A program made the translations under genes and the position numbers. A DNA stretch of 64,000 bases from Paraburkholderia dilworthii (lineage in GTDB: Bacteria; Pseudomonadota; Gammaproteobacteria; Burkholderiales; Burkholderiaceae), in contig NZ_AWZT01000001.1 of the NCBI RefSeq assembly GCF_000472525.1, forward strand, positions 186,001 through 250,000. Direction: 5' to 3'. Shown here piece after piece: positions 1-8,910 of this stretch (its first letter is position 1; each line of letters starts with the position of its first letter). The notes below the pieces were generated by a model. The model did not search any database and was not told where the DNA came from. It saw only the letters and a program-made list of their open reading frames with translations.

Positions 1-1
1 C

Positions 2-247
2 GAACTTCGCGCGCAAGAGGTGGGCGAAGCTATTGTCAGGCGCTTTGCACAGACTGTCTCGCACAGGGTGGACGGTGCCGAAATCCAGGCGACGGTCAGC
101 GTCGGCCTCGCACATTCGGCAGATGCCGGTCAGTCGCTTGCCGAACTGCTAGCCGCAGCCGACGTGGCGCTATACCACGCCAAGTCGTTAGGCGGGAACC
201 GGCTCGAAGGGGCGCAGAATGGCGCGCGCCTGAAAGTCGTCAGATAG
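2..247 (+). CDS. GGDEF diguanylate cyclase, C-terminal fragment
   Basis: Only the last 81 codons lie in the window; the reading frame is open to the left edge. The residues match the end of a GGDEF domain: an ATVSVGLA strand followed by LLAAADVALYHAKSLGGNR, the conserved helix and the AK..G.NR tail found in diguanylate cyclases. Such enzymes make cyclic di-GMP from two GTP. The GGDEF signature itself and any sensor domain would lie upstream, so it cannot be seen whether the active site is intact or whether an EAL domain is absent. The stop is at 245-247 and the next gene points the other way. Confidence 0.8.
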   Translation, partial: ELRAQEVGEAIVRRFAQTVSHRVDGAEIQATVSVGLAHSADAGQSLAELLAAADVALYHAKSLGGNRLEGAQNGARLKVVR

Positions 248-417
248 CGGGTCGCACTGTCGCGGCCTGCGCATCAGGTAGCCGATGCCACCGTGCCGTT
301 CGTGCCTGCGCACTAGCTCTCGCGCCTCGGTTCTTCGTCAACGGCAACGTGCCGAGAAGCCGCGTAGAGACAGACGATGCGTTTCATCGAGCACCTGTTG
401 TTTCGACGGACACGGAA

Positions 418-1173
418 TCAGGCTGCGGCCTGCGACCGCTCGAGCCATTCGTCGAGACCGATGCGGCCGAAACGCGCCTCGCCTAATGGCACTAGCGAAA
501 GCTCCTCGACGCGGCCGCCGAAATAGCGCGCCTCCGGATCGCGCACGACCTCGCGCGGATCGCCGATCGCCTTCAGATAGCGCGCGATGATTTCGTCGAA
601 CGGCGCGCGTTGCGGACCCGCGATCTCGACGATGCCGTTGCGCGGCGCAGCAAGCGCGACATCGGCCACGATCGCGGCGACGTCGTCGGCCGCGATGGGC
701 TGAAAGAGTCCCGGCGAAAGCCTGACCGTATTGCCTTCGACGCTCGACGCGGCAATGCCGCCGAGGAATTCCAGGAACTGCGTCGAACGAATGATGGTGT
801 ACGGGATACCCGAGGCCTCGATCAGCTTCTCCTGTGCGACCTTGGCGCGGAAGTAGCCGTTCTCCGGCGTCCTGTCGGTTCCCACGATAGAGAGCGCGAC
901 ATGATGGCCGACGCCCGCAGCGGCCTCCGCTGCGTGAACGTTGCGGCCGGAAGCCTCGAAGAATTCGAGCACCGCCGTGTTTTCGAACGACGGCGAATTG
1001 GCGAGGTCGATCACCACTTGCGCGCCAGCGAGTGCCTCCTGAAGCCCTTCGCCGGTGATCGTGTCGATGCCGCATCTGGGCGACGCAGCCAGCACGTCGT
1101 GACCGGCGCCGCGCAGAATCGTGACGGTCTTCGAGCCGATCAGGCCGGTGCCGCCGATAACAACGATCTTCAT
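418..1173 (-). CDS. NmrA-like NAD(P)-binding oxidoreductase (atypical SDR)
   Basis: A 251-residue protein that opens with the Rossmann motif GGTGLIG directly after MKIVVI, typical of atypical SDR proteins of the NmrA/NAD(P)H-binding family. It keeps the YFRAK segment and a TIIRSTQFLEF stretch that aligns with family members. The ATG at 1173 is chosen over an in-frame GTG nine bases earlier because AAGGAG sits 8 bases before it. Substrate is unknown. ECF41 sigma factors are often encoded near oxidoreductases, and one lies 1.3 kb away (2478-3359), but a LysR gene separates them, so a link is only possible. Confidence 0.75.
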   Translation of the reverse strand: MKIVVIGGTGLIGSKTVTILRGAGHDVLAASPRCGIDTITGEGLQEALAGAQVVIDLANSPSFENTAVLEFFEASGRNVHAAEAAAGVGHHVALSIVGTDRTPENGYFRAKVAQEKLIEASGIPYTIIRSTQFLEFLGGIAASSVEGNTVRLSPGLFQPIAADDVAAIVADVALAAPRNGIVEIAGPQRAPFDEIIARYLKAIGDPREVVRDPEARYFGGRVEELSLVPLGEARFGRIGLDEWLERSQAAA

Positions 1174-1333
1174 GATCCACACTCCTTATGTCGTTAGCGG
1201 CAGGACGCCGCATCAACTCATGGTAGGCGGACGCCACGTGTCGCGGTAGGCACATGCGCGGACTCGCGGTGTTGTCTTTGCTGCATCAATCGCAATCCGG
1301 CCGCGGCGTGCATTTATCCGACGAACGCACAGT

Positions 1334-2344
1334 TCACTCGATGGCCGATAAAGCCGGCGCCGCCGTCACCACGGTCACGCATTGCGGATTCATCGCTCGC
1401 GTTTGCTCGGTCATATAGTCGACGAACACGCGGATGCGGGCGGGAAGGTGCTGGCGGCTCAGATAGCAGATGTAGTGACCTTCATCGTCGGGAGCATGCT
1501 GCGCGAGACAACTCAGCAAACGCCCCTCGCCGAGCAGGTCGCGCACCTGGTAGCCCGGCAACTGTGCGATGCCAAGACCGTCGAGCACCGCCTGCAGGAT
1601 CAGATCGGGGTCGTTGAACGTGTGCTGCGCGGCGGGCTGATGCCGCTGTGGGCGGCCGTCCACCTTGAACTGCCAGCCCCTGACGCGACCCGAGGCGGTG
1701 CGCAGGTTGATGCAGCGATGATCCGCAAGCTCGACGACGTGGCGCGGCAAACCGTGAAGGCGCGCATAGGCGGGCGACGCGCAGACGATCATCTGCATCG
1801 CAATGAGCTGCCGCGCGACGATCCCGCTGTCTTCCATGCGCCCGTCGCGAAACGATACGTCGACGCGGTCGGCGGTGAAGTCGGCGGGACGGTCGTTCAG
1901 CAGCAATTCGAGCGTGATGTCGGGATAGCGCGAGTGAAAGCCGCGCAGCAGCGGCGCGACGATCCTGCGGCCGAAGCCGGACGTCGACGCAATGCGCAAA
2001 TGCCCGCGCGGCGGCCCGCTGCGCAGCTCGCGCATGCCGTCGAGTGCCGCCACGATTTGCTCGATGCCTGGCTGGCAGCTCTCGTAGAAAAGTTCGCCCT
2101 CGCGCGTGAGCGACGTGCTGCGCGTGGTGCGCAGGAACAGGCGCACTTCGAGTTGCGCCTCGAGCTTCTGCACATTGCGGCTAACCGACGAGCGGCCGAT
2201 GCCGAGACGGTCGCCCGCGCGGGCGAAGCTGCCTTCATTGGCGACGGCCAGAAATGAAACGACGCCGGCATACGTAGTCGCGAAGCTGCTGGAGAACGGG
2301 TCATGACTGCCGGTGACAGGGCGATTCGAACGGTAATCTGACAT
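1334..2344 (-). CDS. LysR-family transcriptional regulator
   Basis: About 336 residues from the ATG at 2344. The N-terminal winged helix-turn-helix is clear (FLAVANEGSFARAGDRLGIG, then SSVSRNVQKLEAQL), followed by a substrate-binding domain typical of LysR proteins such as the DmlR/PgrR type. The N-terminus is about 30 residues longer than usual before the helix-turn-helix, so translation may start further in. No strong ribosome site precedes the ATG. The neighbours on both sides are on the same strand and no divergent target is evident, so its regulon cannot be named. Confidence 0.85.
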   Translation of the reverse strand: MSDYRSNRPVTGSHDPFSSSFATTYAGVVSFLAVANEGSFARAGDRLGIGRSSVSRNVQKLEAQLEVRLFLRTTRSTSLTREGELFYESCQPGIEQIVAALDGMRELRSGPPRGHLRIASTSGFGRRIVAPLLRGFHSRYPDITLELLLNDRPADFTADRVDVSFRDGRMEDSGIVARQLIAMQMIVCASPAYARLHGLPRHVVELADHRCINLRTASGRVRGWQFKVDGRPQRHQPAAQHTFNDPDLILQAVLDGLGIAQLPGYQVRDLLGEGRLLSCLAQHAPDDEGHYICYLSRQHLPARIRVFVDYMTEQTRAMNPQCVTVVTAAPALSAIE

Positions 2345-2477
2345 GCGGGCGCGAGTCGTGGAGTCCAAAACCGGCTAGACGTATCAGTACCGCCATTTGT
2401 GACGTTGCCTGCGGTTTTTGCGGCGCGGGCGCAGGCGCTGGCGCATGCACAGGCGCCGCGGTGCGTCGCATGCAGGG

Positions 2478-3359
2478 TCAGCCGTTCGCGTATGCCGCGG
2501 CAATGCGCGCGAGCTTGTCGGGATTACGCTGCACGAGGATACGGACAATACGTTCGTTATCCGTCTCGACCGATTGTGCCGATTCGAGTCTGCCTTCGAT
2601 AAAGCGCAGCAGCGCCCACTGCCCGTTGAGCACCGCGAGCCTGACGCTGACTTCACTGCCGTAACGCCGCGATCCGGCGTAGAACAGTTGAGCGATCCTG
2701 CGGCCGCCGATCATCGGCTTGGGCACGCTCGGCACTTTGCCGCCGCCGTCGCCGATCAGCATGGCGTCTTCCGCAAGCAAGGCGTTGATCGCAGCGAAGT
2801 CGCCGCGCTCGACGGCCTGCGCGAACATCCGCAGCAGGCGATGATGCGTCTCCTGCGGCACGGCATAACGTGGCCGCTCGTCGCGCAGTTGCGCTTTAGC
2901 ACGACTCACGAGCTGGCGGCAGGCCGCCTCGGTCTTGCCGATCGCATGGGCGACTTCGTCGTAATCGGCATCGAACACTTCGCGTAACAGGAATGCAGCA
3001 CGCGCTTCCGGTGTCAGCCGTTCGAGCAACATCAGGAACGCGACGGAAACATCGTCGCTGCGTTCGACCGCTTCTTCCGGGGTTGCGTGCCAGCCGGTGA
3101 TCTGCGGTTCGGGCAGCCAGGTGCCCGTATAGTGTTCGCGCTGTGTTTTGGCGGTGCGCAAACGGTCGATGCACACGCGTGTCGTGACCGCGACGAGCCA
3201 CGCTTCCGCGTTGTCGATGCTTTCGCGGGCCGCCGTGTGCCAGCGCAGCCAGACGTCCTGCACGATATCCTCGGCTTCCGCTACCGACCCGAGCATCCGA
3301 TAAGCGATTTTCTGCAAGCGCGGGCGGAGCCCGTTGAAGGCGCGCGCGTCCTCGTCCAT
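2478..3359 (-). CDS. ECF41-family RNA polymerase sigma factor with C-terminal SnoaL-like domain
   Basis: A 293-residue sigma factor. Sigma-70 region 2 is seen in LQKIAYRMLGSVAEAEDIVQ and region 4 in the stretch around LTPEARAAFLLREVFDADY and the following helix-turn-helix. After the core, about 110 residues form an NTF2/SnoaL-like domain. The three ECF41 signature motifs are all present: WLPEP in the linker, DGGGK (as DGGGKVPS) and NPDKL near the C-terminus. In ECF41 proteins this extension replaces a separate anti-sigma factor. The ATG at 3359 was preferred to earlier in-frame codons because homology begins just after it. Confidence 0.9.
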   Translation of the reverse strand: MDEDARAFNGLRPRLQKIAYRMLGSVAEAEDIVQDVWLRWHTAARESIDNAEAWLVAVTTRVCIDRLRTAKTQREHYTGTWLPEPQITGWHATPEEAVERSDDVSVAFLMLLERLTPEARAAFLLREVFDADYDEVAHAIGKTEAACRQLVSRAKAQLRDERPRYAVPQETHHRLLRMFAQAVERGDFAAINALLAEDAMLIGDGGGKVPSVPKPMIGGRRIAQLFYAGSRRYGSEVSVRLAVLNGQWALLRFIEGRLESAQSVETDNERIVRILVQRNPDKLARIAAAYANG

Positions 3360-3551
3360 GAACTGACATTCCGTTGCGTTGATACACGCCTCGCTCGACG
3401 AGCGGGCCGGCAACCGCATATTGCCACGGACAGGTTGCAGTGCGAGCAGCAAGCTGAAATGCCGGGAGACCCCGGGAGGACCGGGGCGCGTATCGGCGCG
3501 TGCCCGATGCGGCAGCCGCACCCACGCGCCGCGTGACGAGACGTCGCCCGT

Positions 3552-3905
3552 TCAGCCGAGCGCCACCACGGCGATCTCCACCAGCAACTCCGGCGCGGCA
3601 AGCTGCGCTTGTACCGTCGCGCGCGTGGGCGCGCAGCCTTGCGGAACCCACGCGTCCCATACTTCGTTCATGCCGGCGAAGTCGTGCGCGATATCCGCGA
3701 GCCACACCTGCGCGGAAACGAGCCTTGTCTTGTCGATGCCGGCTTTCTCCAGAAAGCCGTCGATTTTCTCCAGCACTTTCGCGGTCTGGACTTTCACGTC
3801 GGGCGTGTGATCGGCGGAAGTCTGGCCGCCGATGAATACGAGGCCGGCAGCCTTGACGACGCGGCTCATACGTTGACTGGTTTCGATGCGGACGATATCG
3901 GTCAT
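3552..3905 (-). CDS. RidA/YjgF-family imine or enamine deaminase
   Basis: A 117-residue RidA-family protein. It has the family core GLVFIGGQTSAD, a central IDGFLEKAGID helix and the catalytic region PTRATVQAQL, where the arginine corresponds to the substrate-binding arginine of RidA. RidA proteins hydrolyse reactive imines or enamines made by flavin or PLP enzymes. It lies 82 bp downstream of the DAO-type oxidase gene and on the same strand, at the tail of the flavoprotein and transporter cluster. A role in clearing imine products of those oxidases is an inference from this position. Confidence 0.85.
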   Translation of the reverse strand: MTDIVRIETSQRMSRVVKAAGLVFIGGQTSADHTPDVKVQTAKVLEKIDGFLEKAGIDKTRLVSAQVWLADIAHDFAGMNEVWDAWVPQGCAPTRATVQAQLAAPELLVEIAVVALG

Positions 3906-3987
3906 GACAATGTCTCAGGTTGAGGTCGAACGAAGCCGCCGCGCGCTTTCATCCAAAGGCGCGACAGAGCAGAAAAACAGAAACGGC

Positions 3988-5160
3988 TTAGTGCGTCGCG
4001 AGATGCGCAGCGCACGTAGGAGAAGACGCCACCTTGCGCTCGAAGCGGTCGATCGCGAACGCATCGAGCGAAATGGACGGCGTGCCGTCGAGCATCAGTT
4101 CGGACACGAGCTTGCCGCATCCGGGTCCGAGCTGAAAACCGCTGCCGCAATAGCCGAACGAGTAATACAGATTCGACGCCTTGCGGCTCGCGGAAATCAC
4201 CGGCAGTTCGTCTTCGGTGAACGCTTCGACGCCGGCCCACGCGCGGTTCACGCCGAGATCGCGCAGATGAGGAAACAGATCGGTCACGGTGCGCGCGCTG
4301 CGCACGAGGCGAGCGAAATCGACTTCGCCGTGACGGTTCGTCAGATCCGCGAGGCCGATCAGCTTTCCGCCGATCACCACCGTGCCGTTGTCGAACTGCT
4401 TGAAGGACAGCGGCCGGCCCGTTGCACCGAGCGTCGCACGACAGAAGGGCGCGACGCGATGCGTGACCATCAGCATCAGACCTTCGGGATGCACGGGCAC
4501 AGGTTCGCCCACCTGCCTGGCCAGTTCGCCGGACCACGCGCCCGCGGTGACGAGCAACTGGTTCGCGCTGAAGGTGCCGCGCGGCGTGGTGGCGAACCAG
4601 CGCGTGCCGCGCTGTTCGATGTGGCGCACGGCCGTGCCTTCCAGAAAATGCGCGCCAAGCCGCTGCGCCGCGAGCCGGAACGCAGTGGTAGTTCGATAGG
4701 GCAGCGCGTAACCGTCGCGCTCGACCCAGATGCCGCCCGTCACATGCCGCGCGAGCGCGGGTTCGAGTTCGAGCACGCTTTCGCGGTCGATCACTTGCTC
4801 ATGCGTGAATCCATGCGATTCGAGCAGCGCGACGCGCTCGCGGCATGCTTGGAGTTCGTCATCGGTTTCGGCGATCTTCAGCTGACCGGAAGGCACGAAG
4901 CCGCCATCCTCGCCGAGCAGATCGGTCATGCCGTGCCAGATTTCACGCGACATCAGCGCAAGCGGAATCTCGGGCAATGGACGGCCCAGTGTGCGCACGC
5001 CGCCCGCGTTCACGCCCGACGAATGACGCGCGACATAATCGGCCTCGAGCACGATCACCTTCGCGCCGCGCCGCGCGAGATGAAGCGCGCTGCTCGTGCC
5101 ATGCAGCCCGCCGCCGACCACGAGGACATCGGCTTCGCGGATGTCGGTCGTGTCATTCAC
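3988..5160 (-). CDS. FAD-dependent oxidoreductase, DAO type (beta-like subunit of a three-part dehydrogenase)
   Basis: A 390-residue flavoprotein of the glycine/D-amino-acid oxidase family. The dinucleotide-binding fold is at the N-terminus (VLVVGGGLHGTSSALHLARRG) and the C-terminal FGYCGSGFQLGPGCGKL loop matches the FAD-contacting GHxxxGxxxxP-type segment, with cysteine in place of the usual histidine. It overlaps the upstream FAD/BFD gene by 8 bases and therefore is probably translationally coupled. Opine oxidases (OoxA/OoxB), hydroxyproline dehydrogenases and HCN synthase (HcnABC) share this arrangement. The substrate here cannot be told from the sequence. Confidence 0.85.
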   Translation of the reverse strand: MNDTTDIREADVLVVGGGLHGTSSALHLARRGAKVIVLEADYVARHSSGVNAGGVRTLGRPLPEIPLALMSREIWHGMTDLLGEDGGFVPSGQLKIAETDDELQACRERVALLESHGFTHEQVIDRESVLELEPALARHVTGGIWVERDGYALPYRTTTAFRLAAQRLGAHFLEGTAVRHIEQRGTRWFATTPRGTFSANQLLVTAGAWSGELARQVGEPVPVHPEGLMLMVTHRVAPFCRATLGATGRPLSFKQFDNGTVVIGGKLIGLADLTNRHGEVDFARLVRSARTVTDLFPHLRDLGVNRAWAGVEAFTEDELPVISASRKASNLYYSFGYCGSGFQLGPGCGKLVSELMLDGTPSISLDAFAIDRFERKVASSPTCAAHLATH

Positions 5161-6559
5161 CGGCGAGTTCTCCGAGCGTGAGCGGCTTGATCGGCGGACG
5201 GATGCGGTAGTAGCCGACTTCGGCGGGCGAGACGCGGCGCGCGTCGGCGATCACTTCCGTCACCGTCAGACCGCACATGCGGCCCTGACACGGACCCATG
5301 CCGCAGCGTCCGAACGACTTTGCCTGATTCGGTCCGACGCAGCCAAGCTCGACGAACTTGCGCAATTCGCCCGCGGTCACTTCCTCGCAACGGCATACGA
5401 TGGTCTCGTCGCGCGGAATGCGGTTGATGTCGCGCGGGCGGTAAAGGCTGTCGAGAAACGGCCGGATACGCATGACGCCCGCCAGCGCGCGGCGATGCTC
5501 GACGGCTTCGGCATCGCGCGAGGCAGCGGTGATCGCGCCGAGTTGCGCGGCCACGGCGAGCCCGGCGAGCGTGCCCTGCAAGGCCGCTGCCTGTGCGCCG
5601 CCGATGCCCGCGCCATCGCCCGCGACAAAAATGCCGGGCACGTCCAGCTCGCCCCAGGCGTCGAGGGTCGGGGTGAAGCACAGTTGGCTGTTGTCCCAGC
5701 GGTGCGACGCGCGCAGCGCCTGCGTGAATTGCGTGTTCGGCACCACGCCCTGATGCAGCAGGATCACATCCGCTTCGAGACGATGCGCGGTGCCCTGGGT
5801 CGTGAAATGAAGCGCGGCGGCGCGCTCCACATGATCGGTGCCGATGCGCGCTTCGACGCGCAGATCGTCGGCTGCCTCGAAAATCGGCACGCCCGCATTG
5901 CGCAGCGTGCGGATCAGTTGCAAGCCTTTGCTCAGGAACGGCCACGCGCGCAGCGCAGCCAGCATGTGACGCTTCGCGCGCCAGCGGTCCTCGTGGCGCG
6001 TGGTGTCGACCAGCGCGCGGATCGGCACGCCGGCGCGCACGTACTGCCAGCCGAGCAGATACAGCAGCGGTCCGCAGCCGGCGAGCACCGGCGGCGCGGC
6101 GGGCACTTCGCCCGCACTCTTCAGCAGGATCTGCGCCGCGCCTGCGGTCAGCACCCCAGGCAGCGTCCAGCCGGGAATCGGAAAGGGCCGCTCCAGCGCG
6201 CCGCTCGCCAGGATCACGCATTGCGCGTCGAAGCTGCCGATCTTGCTGTCCCTCAGATAATTGACGCCGCGCTCGCGTGTGACCTGCCACACCGTTGCAT
6301 TCGTCAGATGGCGCGCGCCCGAGGCGGCGAACGCATCGGCGATGGCCGCTCCCGCCGCGTAGTCGGGTCCTAGAATCTCCTTGCGGCGCGCATCGGCGCG
6401 GCCGATGCTGCGATAAATCTGGCCGCCCACGGCGTCCTGTTCGTCGATCAACACGGTCTTCAGGCCGGCGCGCGCCGCGCGCGTCGCCGCGCTCATGCCC
6501 GCGGGACCGGCACCGATTACGACGACGTCGACCGTTTCGGGAGCGAAATCAGCGGCCAT
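5153..6559 (-). CDS. FAD/NAD(P)-binding oxidoreductase with C-terminal BFD-like [2Fe-2S] domain (alpha-like subunit)
   Basis: A 468-residue protein. The first FAD-binding motif is VVVIGAGPAGMSAATRAARAG near residue 10; a second nucleotide-binding segment lies mid-protein around a FVAGDGAGIGGAQAA motif. The C-terminus has the BFD-like iron-sulphur pattern: CRCEEVT, then CVGPNQAKSFGRCGMGPCQG. This is the organisation of OoxA/HcnB-type subunits, which pass electrons from the DAO-type subunit. It overlaps the small ferredoxin-like gene upstream by 11 bases and the DAO gene downstream by 8 bases, so the three form a tight operon. Confidence 0.88.
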   Translation of the reverse strand: MAADFAPETVDVVVIGAGPAGMSAATRAARAGLKTVLIDEQDAVGGQIYRSIGRADARRKEILGPDYAAGAAIADAFAASGARHLTNATVWQVTRERGVNYLRDSKIGSFDAQCVILASGALERPFPIPGWTLPGVLTAGAAQILLKSAGEVPAAPPVLAGCGPLLYLLGWQYVRAGVPIRALVDTTRHEDRWRAKRHMLAALRAWPFLSKGLQLIRTLRNAGVPIFEAADDLRVEARIGTDHVERAAALHFTTQGTAHRLEADVILLHQGVVPNTQFTQALRASHRWDNSQLCFTPTLDAWGELDVPGIFVAGDGAGIGGAQAAALQGTLAGLAVAAQLGAITAASRDAEAVEHRRALAGVMRIRPFLDSLYRPRDINRIPRDETIVCRCEEVTAGELRKFVELGCVGPNQAKSFGRCGMGPCQGRMCGLTVTEVIADARRVSPAEVGYYRIRPPIKPLTLGELAGE

Positions 6560-6944
6560 GTGCGTTCTCCATCGGTGCGTCGGTCAAGTTCGCGGGCGGC
6601 AGGTCGCGCGCGCCTTCCTGCGAGCGGATTCGCATGCCCGCCTTGACCTCGACCATGCAGGCCTGGCGGCTCGGCACGCCGTCGATTTCGACAAGGCATT
6701 CGAAGCATGCGCCCATCATGCAGAACGGTGCGCGCGGCGCGCCGGAAACCGGCGTCGCGCGAAAACGCGAGACGCCCGCCGCAAGCAGCGCCGCTGCGAC
6801 GGAGCGGGCATCGGGCACGGTCAGCGGCTGATCGTTGAACCAGATCGCGACGTTCGCGCCGGCCGCCCCTTGGGCGCCGGCCAGCGGCTTGAAAAGGGTA
6901 TGAGTTGGCGTCTGAGTTGGCGTCTGAGTCGATTGAGTAGTCAT
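6549..6944 (-). CDS. [2Fe-2S]-binding small subunit (OoxC/HcnA-like)
   Basis: A 131-residue protein with a plant-type ferredoxin-like fold predicted from FNDQPLTVPDARSVAAALLAAG and the cluster loop PFCMMGACFECLVEIDG, followed by a later cysteine in SRQACM. This matches the small 2Fe-2S subunit of opine oxidase/HCN synthase-like complexes. The N-terminus carries a short TQTPTQTPTHT stretch made by a 12-base tandem repeat, which looks like a flexible tail. It overlaps the alpha-like subunit gene by 11 bases. It is 7 bases downstream of the DAO-type gene at 6952-8100. Confidence 0.85.
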   Translation of the reverse strand: MTTQSTQTPTQTPTHTLFKPLAGAQGAAGANVAIWFNDQPLTVPDARSVAAALLAAGVSRFRATPVSGAPRAPFCMMGACFECLVEIDGVPSRQACMVEVKAGMRIRSQEGARDLPPANLTDAPMENAHGR

Positions 6945-6951
6945 GTCGAAT

Positions 6952-8100
6952 TCAATGGGCGGATGTCAGTTCGCTCGCGTGCTCGAAGCGTCGCGCGGAG
7001 AAGGTGGGCAGTTCGTCGGGCATCGGCGCGCCCATGATCCACGGCGCGACACGCAGCGCATGCGCGGCCGCGAGCGTCACGCCGCTATGGCAGGTGACGA
7101 CAAACGCGCCAGGGTGAGCCTCGGACTGGTCGTAGATCGGAAAGCCGTCGGGACTGTAGACGCGCAAGGCGGCCCACATACGCACGAGCCGCACGTGTTG
7201 CAGCATCGGAAATGCACGCACGCCGCGCCGGGCGATGTCGGCAAGGACCTGCGTGGTCGTGAAATCGTTGAAGCCGACTTCTTCCATTGAATCGCCGAAC
7301 TGCACGCTGCCCTCGTCGGTCTGGCGCACGTTGAGCGTCGGATAGTCGAGAAACGGCGCCACGCGCTCGCTCACCAGCACCTGGCCGCGATTCGGTGCGA
7401 CCGGCGCGTTAAGCCCGACGAAGGGCGCAAGCGCGCGATTGCCGAGGCCCGCGGCGAGTACGACCTTTGAAGCGCGATAGGTTCCGCGTTTCCCGTGCAC
7501 GACGAAGCCGCGCCCTTGCGCTTCGATGCGTTGCGCCCGTTCGTCCGACACTAGCCGCACGCCGCGCGCCTGCATCGCGGTATGCAGCGCGCGCAGCAGC
7601 TTGAGCGGATTGACGTGACCGTCCATCGGCGTATAACTCGCACCGATCACCGCCCGGCCGACTTGCGGAATGTGCGCGCGGACATCGGCGGCATCGAGCA
7701 TCCGATACGGGTAATCGCCCAGTTCGGCTTGCAGGGTAGAGAGGCGCTTGTCGCGTTCGGCGAGTTCGTCGTCGTTGAAGCAGAAGTGAAAGCCGCCCGG
7801 CTGTTTCAACGCCACGTCGATGCCGCTCTCCTGCAGCAACGTCTGCGCGAGTTGCGGCCAGCGCGTGGCCGAGCTGCGGGACCAGCGTGCATACGGAGAC
7901 AGGCCATAGCCCTTGCCCTGAATCCAGACGAGGCCGAAGTTGCCGCGCGACGCGCGAAAGCCGCCGTCGTCCTCATCGAGCACGGTCACTCGCGCGCCTT
8001 CGCGGGCGAGTCCGTAGGCCACGGCGGAACCCACGAGGCCGCCGCCTACGACTATCACGTCCGCGAGCGCATCGGGCCTTGCGGTGCTTGTCAATGTCAT
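6952..8100 (-). CDS. FAD-dependent oxidoreductase, DAO type (second copy)
   Basis: A 382-residue flavoprotein starting MTLTSTARP. The FAD fold is VIVVGGGLVGSAVAYGLAREGA, and the C-terminus has the conserved TCHSGVTLAAAHA loop in which the histidine is kept, unlike the other DAO gene in this cluster. The ATG at 8100 is supported by GGAG 9 bases upstream and by an ATGA overlap with the stop of the permease gene. It is therefore a second, separate amine or amino-acid oxidase in the same operon. Whether it works alone or as an alternative beta subunit for the complex at 3988-6944 is not known. Confidence 0.88.
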   Translation of the reverse strand: MTLTSTARPDALADVIVVGGGLVGSAVAYGLAREGARVTVLDEDDGGFRASRGNFGLVWIQGKGYGLSPYARWSRSSATRWPQLAQTLLQESGIDVALKQPGGFHFCFNDDELAERDKRLSTLQAELGDYPYRMLDAADVRAHIPQVGRAVIGASYTPMDGHVNPLKLLRALHTAMQARGVRLVSDERAQRIEAQGRGFVVHGKRGTYRASKVVLAAGLGNRALAPFVGLNAPVAPNRGQVLVSERVAPFLDYPTLNVRQTDEGSVQFGDSMEEVGFNDFTTTQVLADIARRGVRAFPMLQHVRLVRMWAALRVYSPDGFPIYDQSEAHPGAFVVTCHSGVTLAAAHALRVAPWIMGAPMPDELPTFSARRFEHASELTSAH

Positions 8101-8894
8101 CGGGCTTCTCCGATCAGAATGCGGTCGAGTCCGACCATGCGGTCGAGCAAAACCATCAGCACGACTGTGCCGACGATCAGCACCGCCGACACCGAAGCGA
8201 CCAGCGGATCGATCGTCTGCGCGATCTGGTTGTACATGGCGACGGGCAGCGTAGTGGTGCCGGGCGTGGCGACGAAGATGGTCATCGTCAGTTCGTCGAA
8301 ACTCTGGATGAACGAGAGCACCCAGCCGCCCGCCACGCCGGTGCGGATCATCGGCAGGACCACGCGGCGAAACGCGGTGAAACGGCTCGCGCCGCAGGAG
8401 AGCGCTGCGCGTTGCGCATCGCGATCGAGGCCCACGGCCGACGACAAGGCGAGCCGCAGCGCATACGGCAACACGATGACGACGTGCGCGCACACCAGCG
8501 ACCAGAACGAGCCGGACAGGTGCAGCAGCGACAGAAAGCGCAGAAACGCGATGCCGAGCACGACGGCGGGAATCATCATCGGCGAGAGGAAGAAGCTCGT
8601 GAGCGCGGCGCGGCCCGGAAAGCGATAGCGCGCGATGGCGAGCGCGGCGGGCACCGCGAGCAGCACGCCGATGGTCGCCGCGGCGAACGCGAGCCGCACC
8701 GACAGCCAGAACGCCGAGACGATGTCGCCGTTCTCGATGATCGCGCGGAACCAGCGCAGCGACGCGCCATCGAAAGGCATCGAGATAAAGCCCTTGTCGG
8801 TGAATGCCACGAGCATTACGACCACGAGCGGCGCAAGAATGAAGCTCAGGAAAAACGCGTTATAGACGAGGCCAGCCATGCCGTTCTGTTTCAT
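8097..8894 (-). CDS. ABC transporter permease, PotC-like
   Basis: A 265-residue inner-membrane protein with about six hydrophobic spans beginning LVYNAFFLSFILAPLVVVM. It has the permease EAA-like loop near SCGASRFTAFRRVVLPMIR, which contacts the ATPase. The type matches the second permease of spermidine/putrescine-family (POT) importers. AAGGAG lies 7 bases before the ATG at 8894. It ends in an ATGA overlap with the next oxidase gene, showing that transport and oxidation are encoded in one transcript. Confidence 0.88.
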   Translation of the reverse strand: MKQNGMAGLVYNAFFLSFILAPLVVVMLVAFTDKGFISMPFDGASLRWFRAIIENGDIVSAFWLSVRLAFAAATIGVLLAVPAALAIARYRFPGRAALTSFFLSPMMIPAVVLGIAFLRFLSLLHLSGSFWSLVCAHVVIVLPYALRLALSSAVGLDRDAQRAALSCGASRFTAFRRVVLPMIRTGVAGGWVLSFIQSFDELTMTIFVATPGTTTLPVAMYNQIAQTIDPLVASVSAVLIVGTVVLMVLLDRMVGLDRILIGEAR

Positions 8895-8910
8895 GATCGC
8901 TCTCCTTCGC

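Noticed and set aside
3886..6373. Long plus-strand frames opposite the flavoprotein genes (431 and 425 codons)
   Set aside because: Residue use is rich in Arg and Ala with no domain features; they mirror the third-position GC bias of the real genes.
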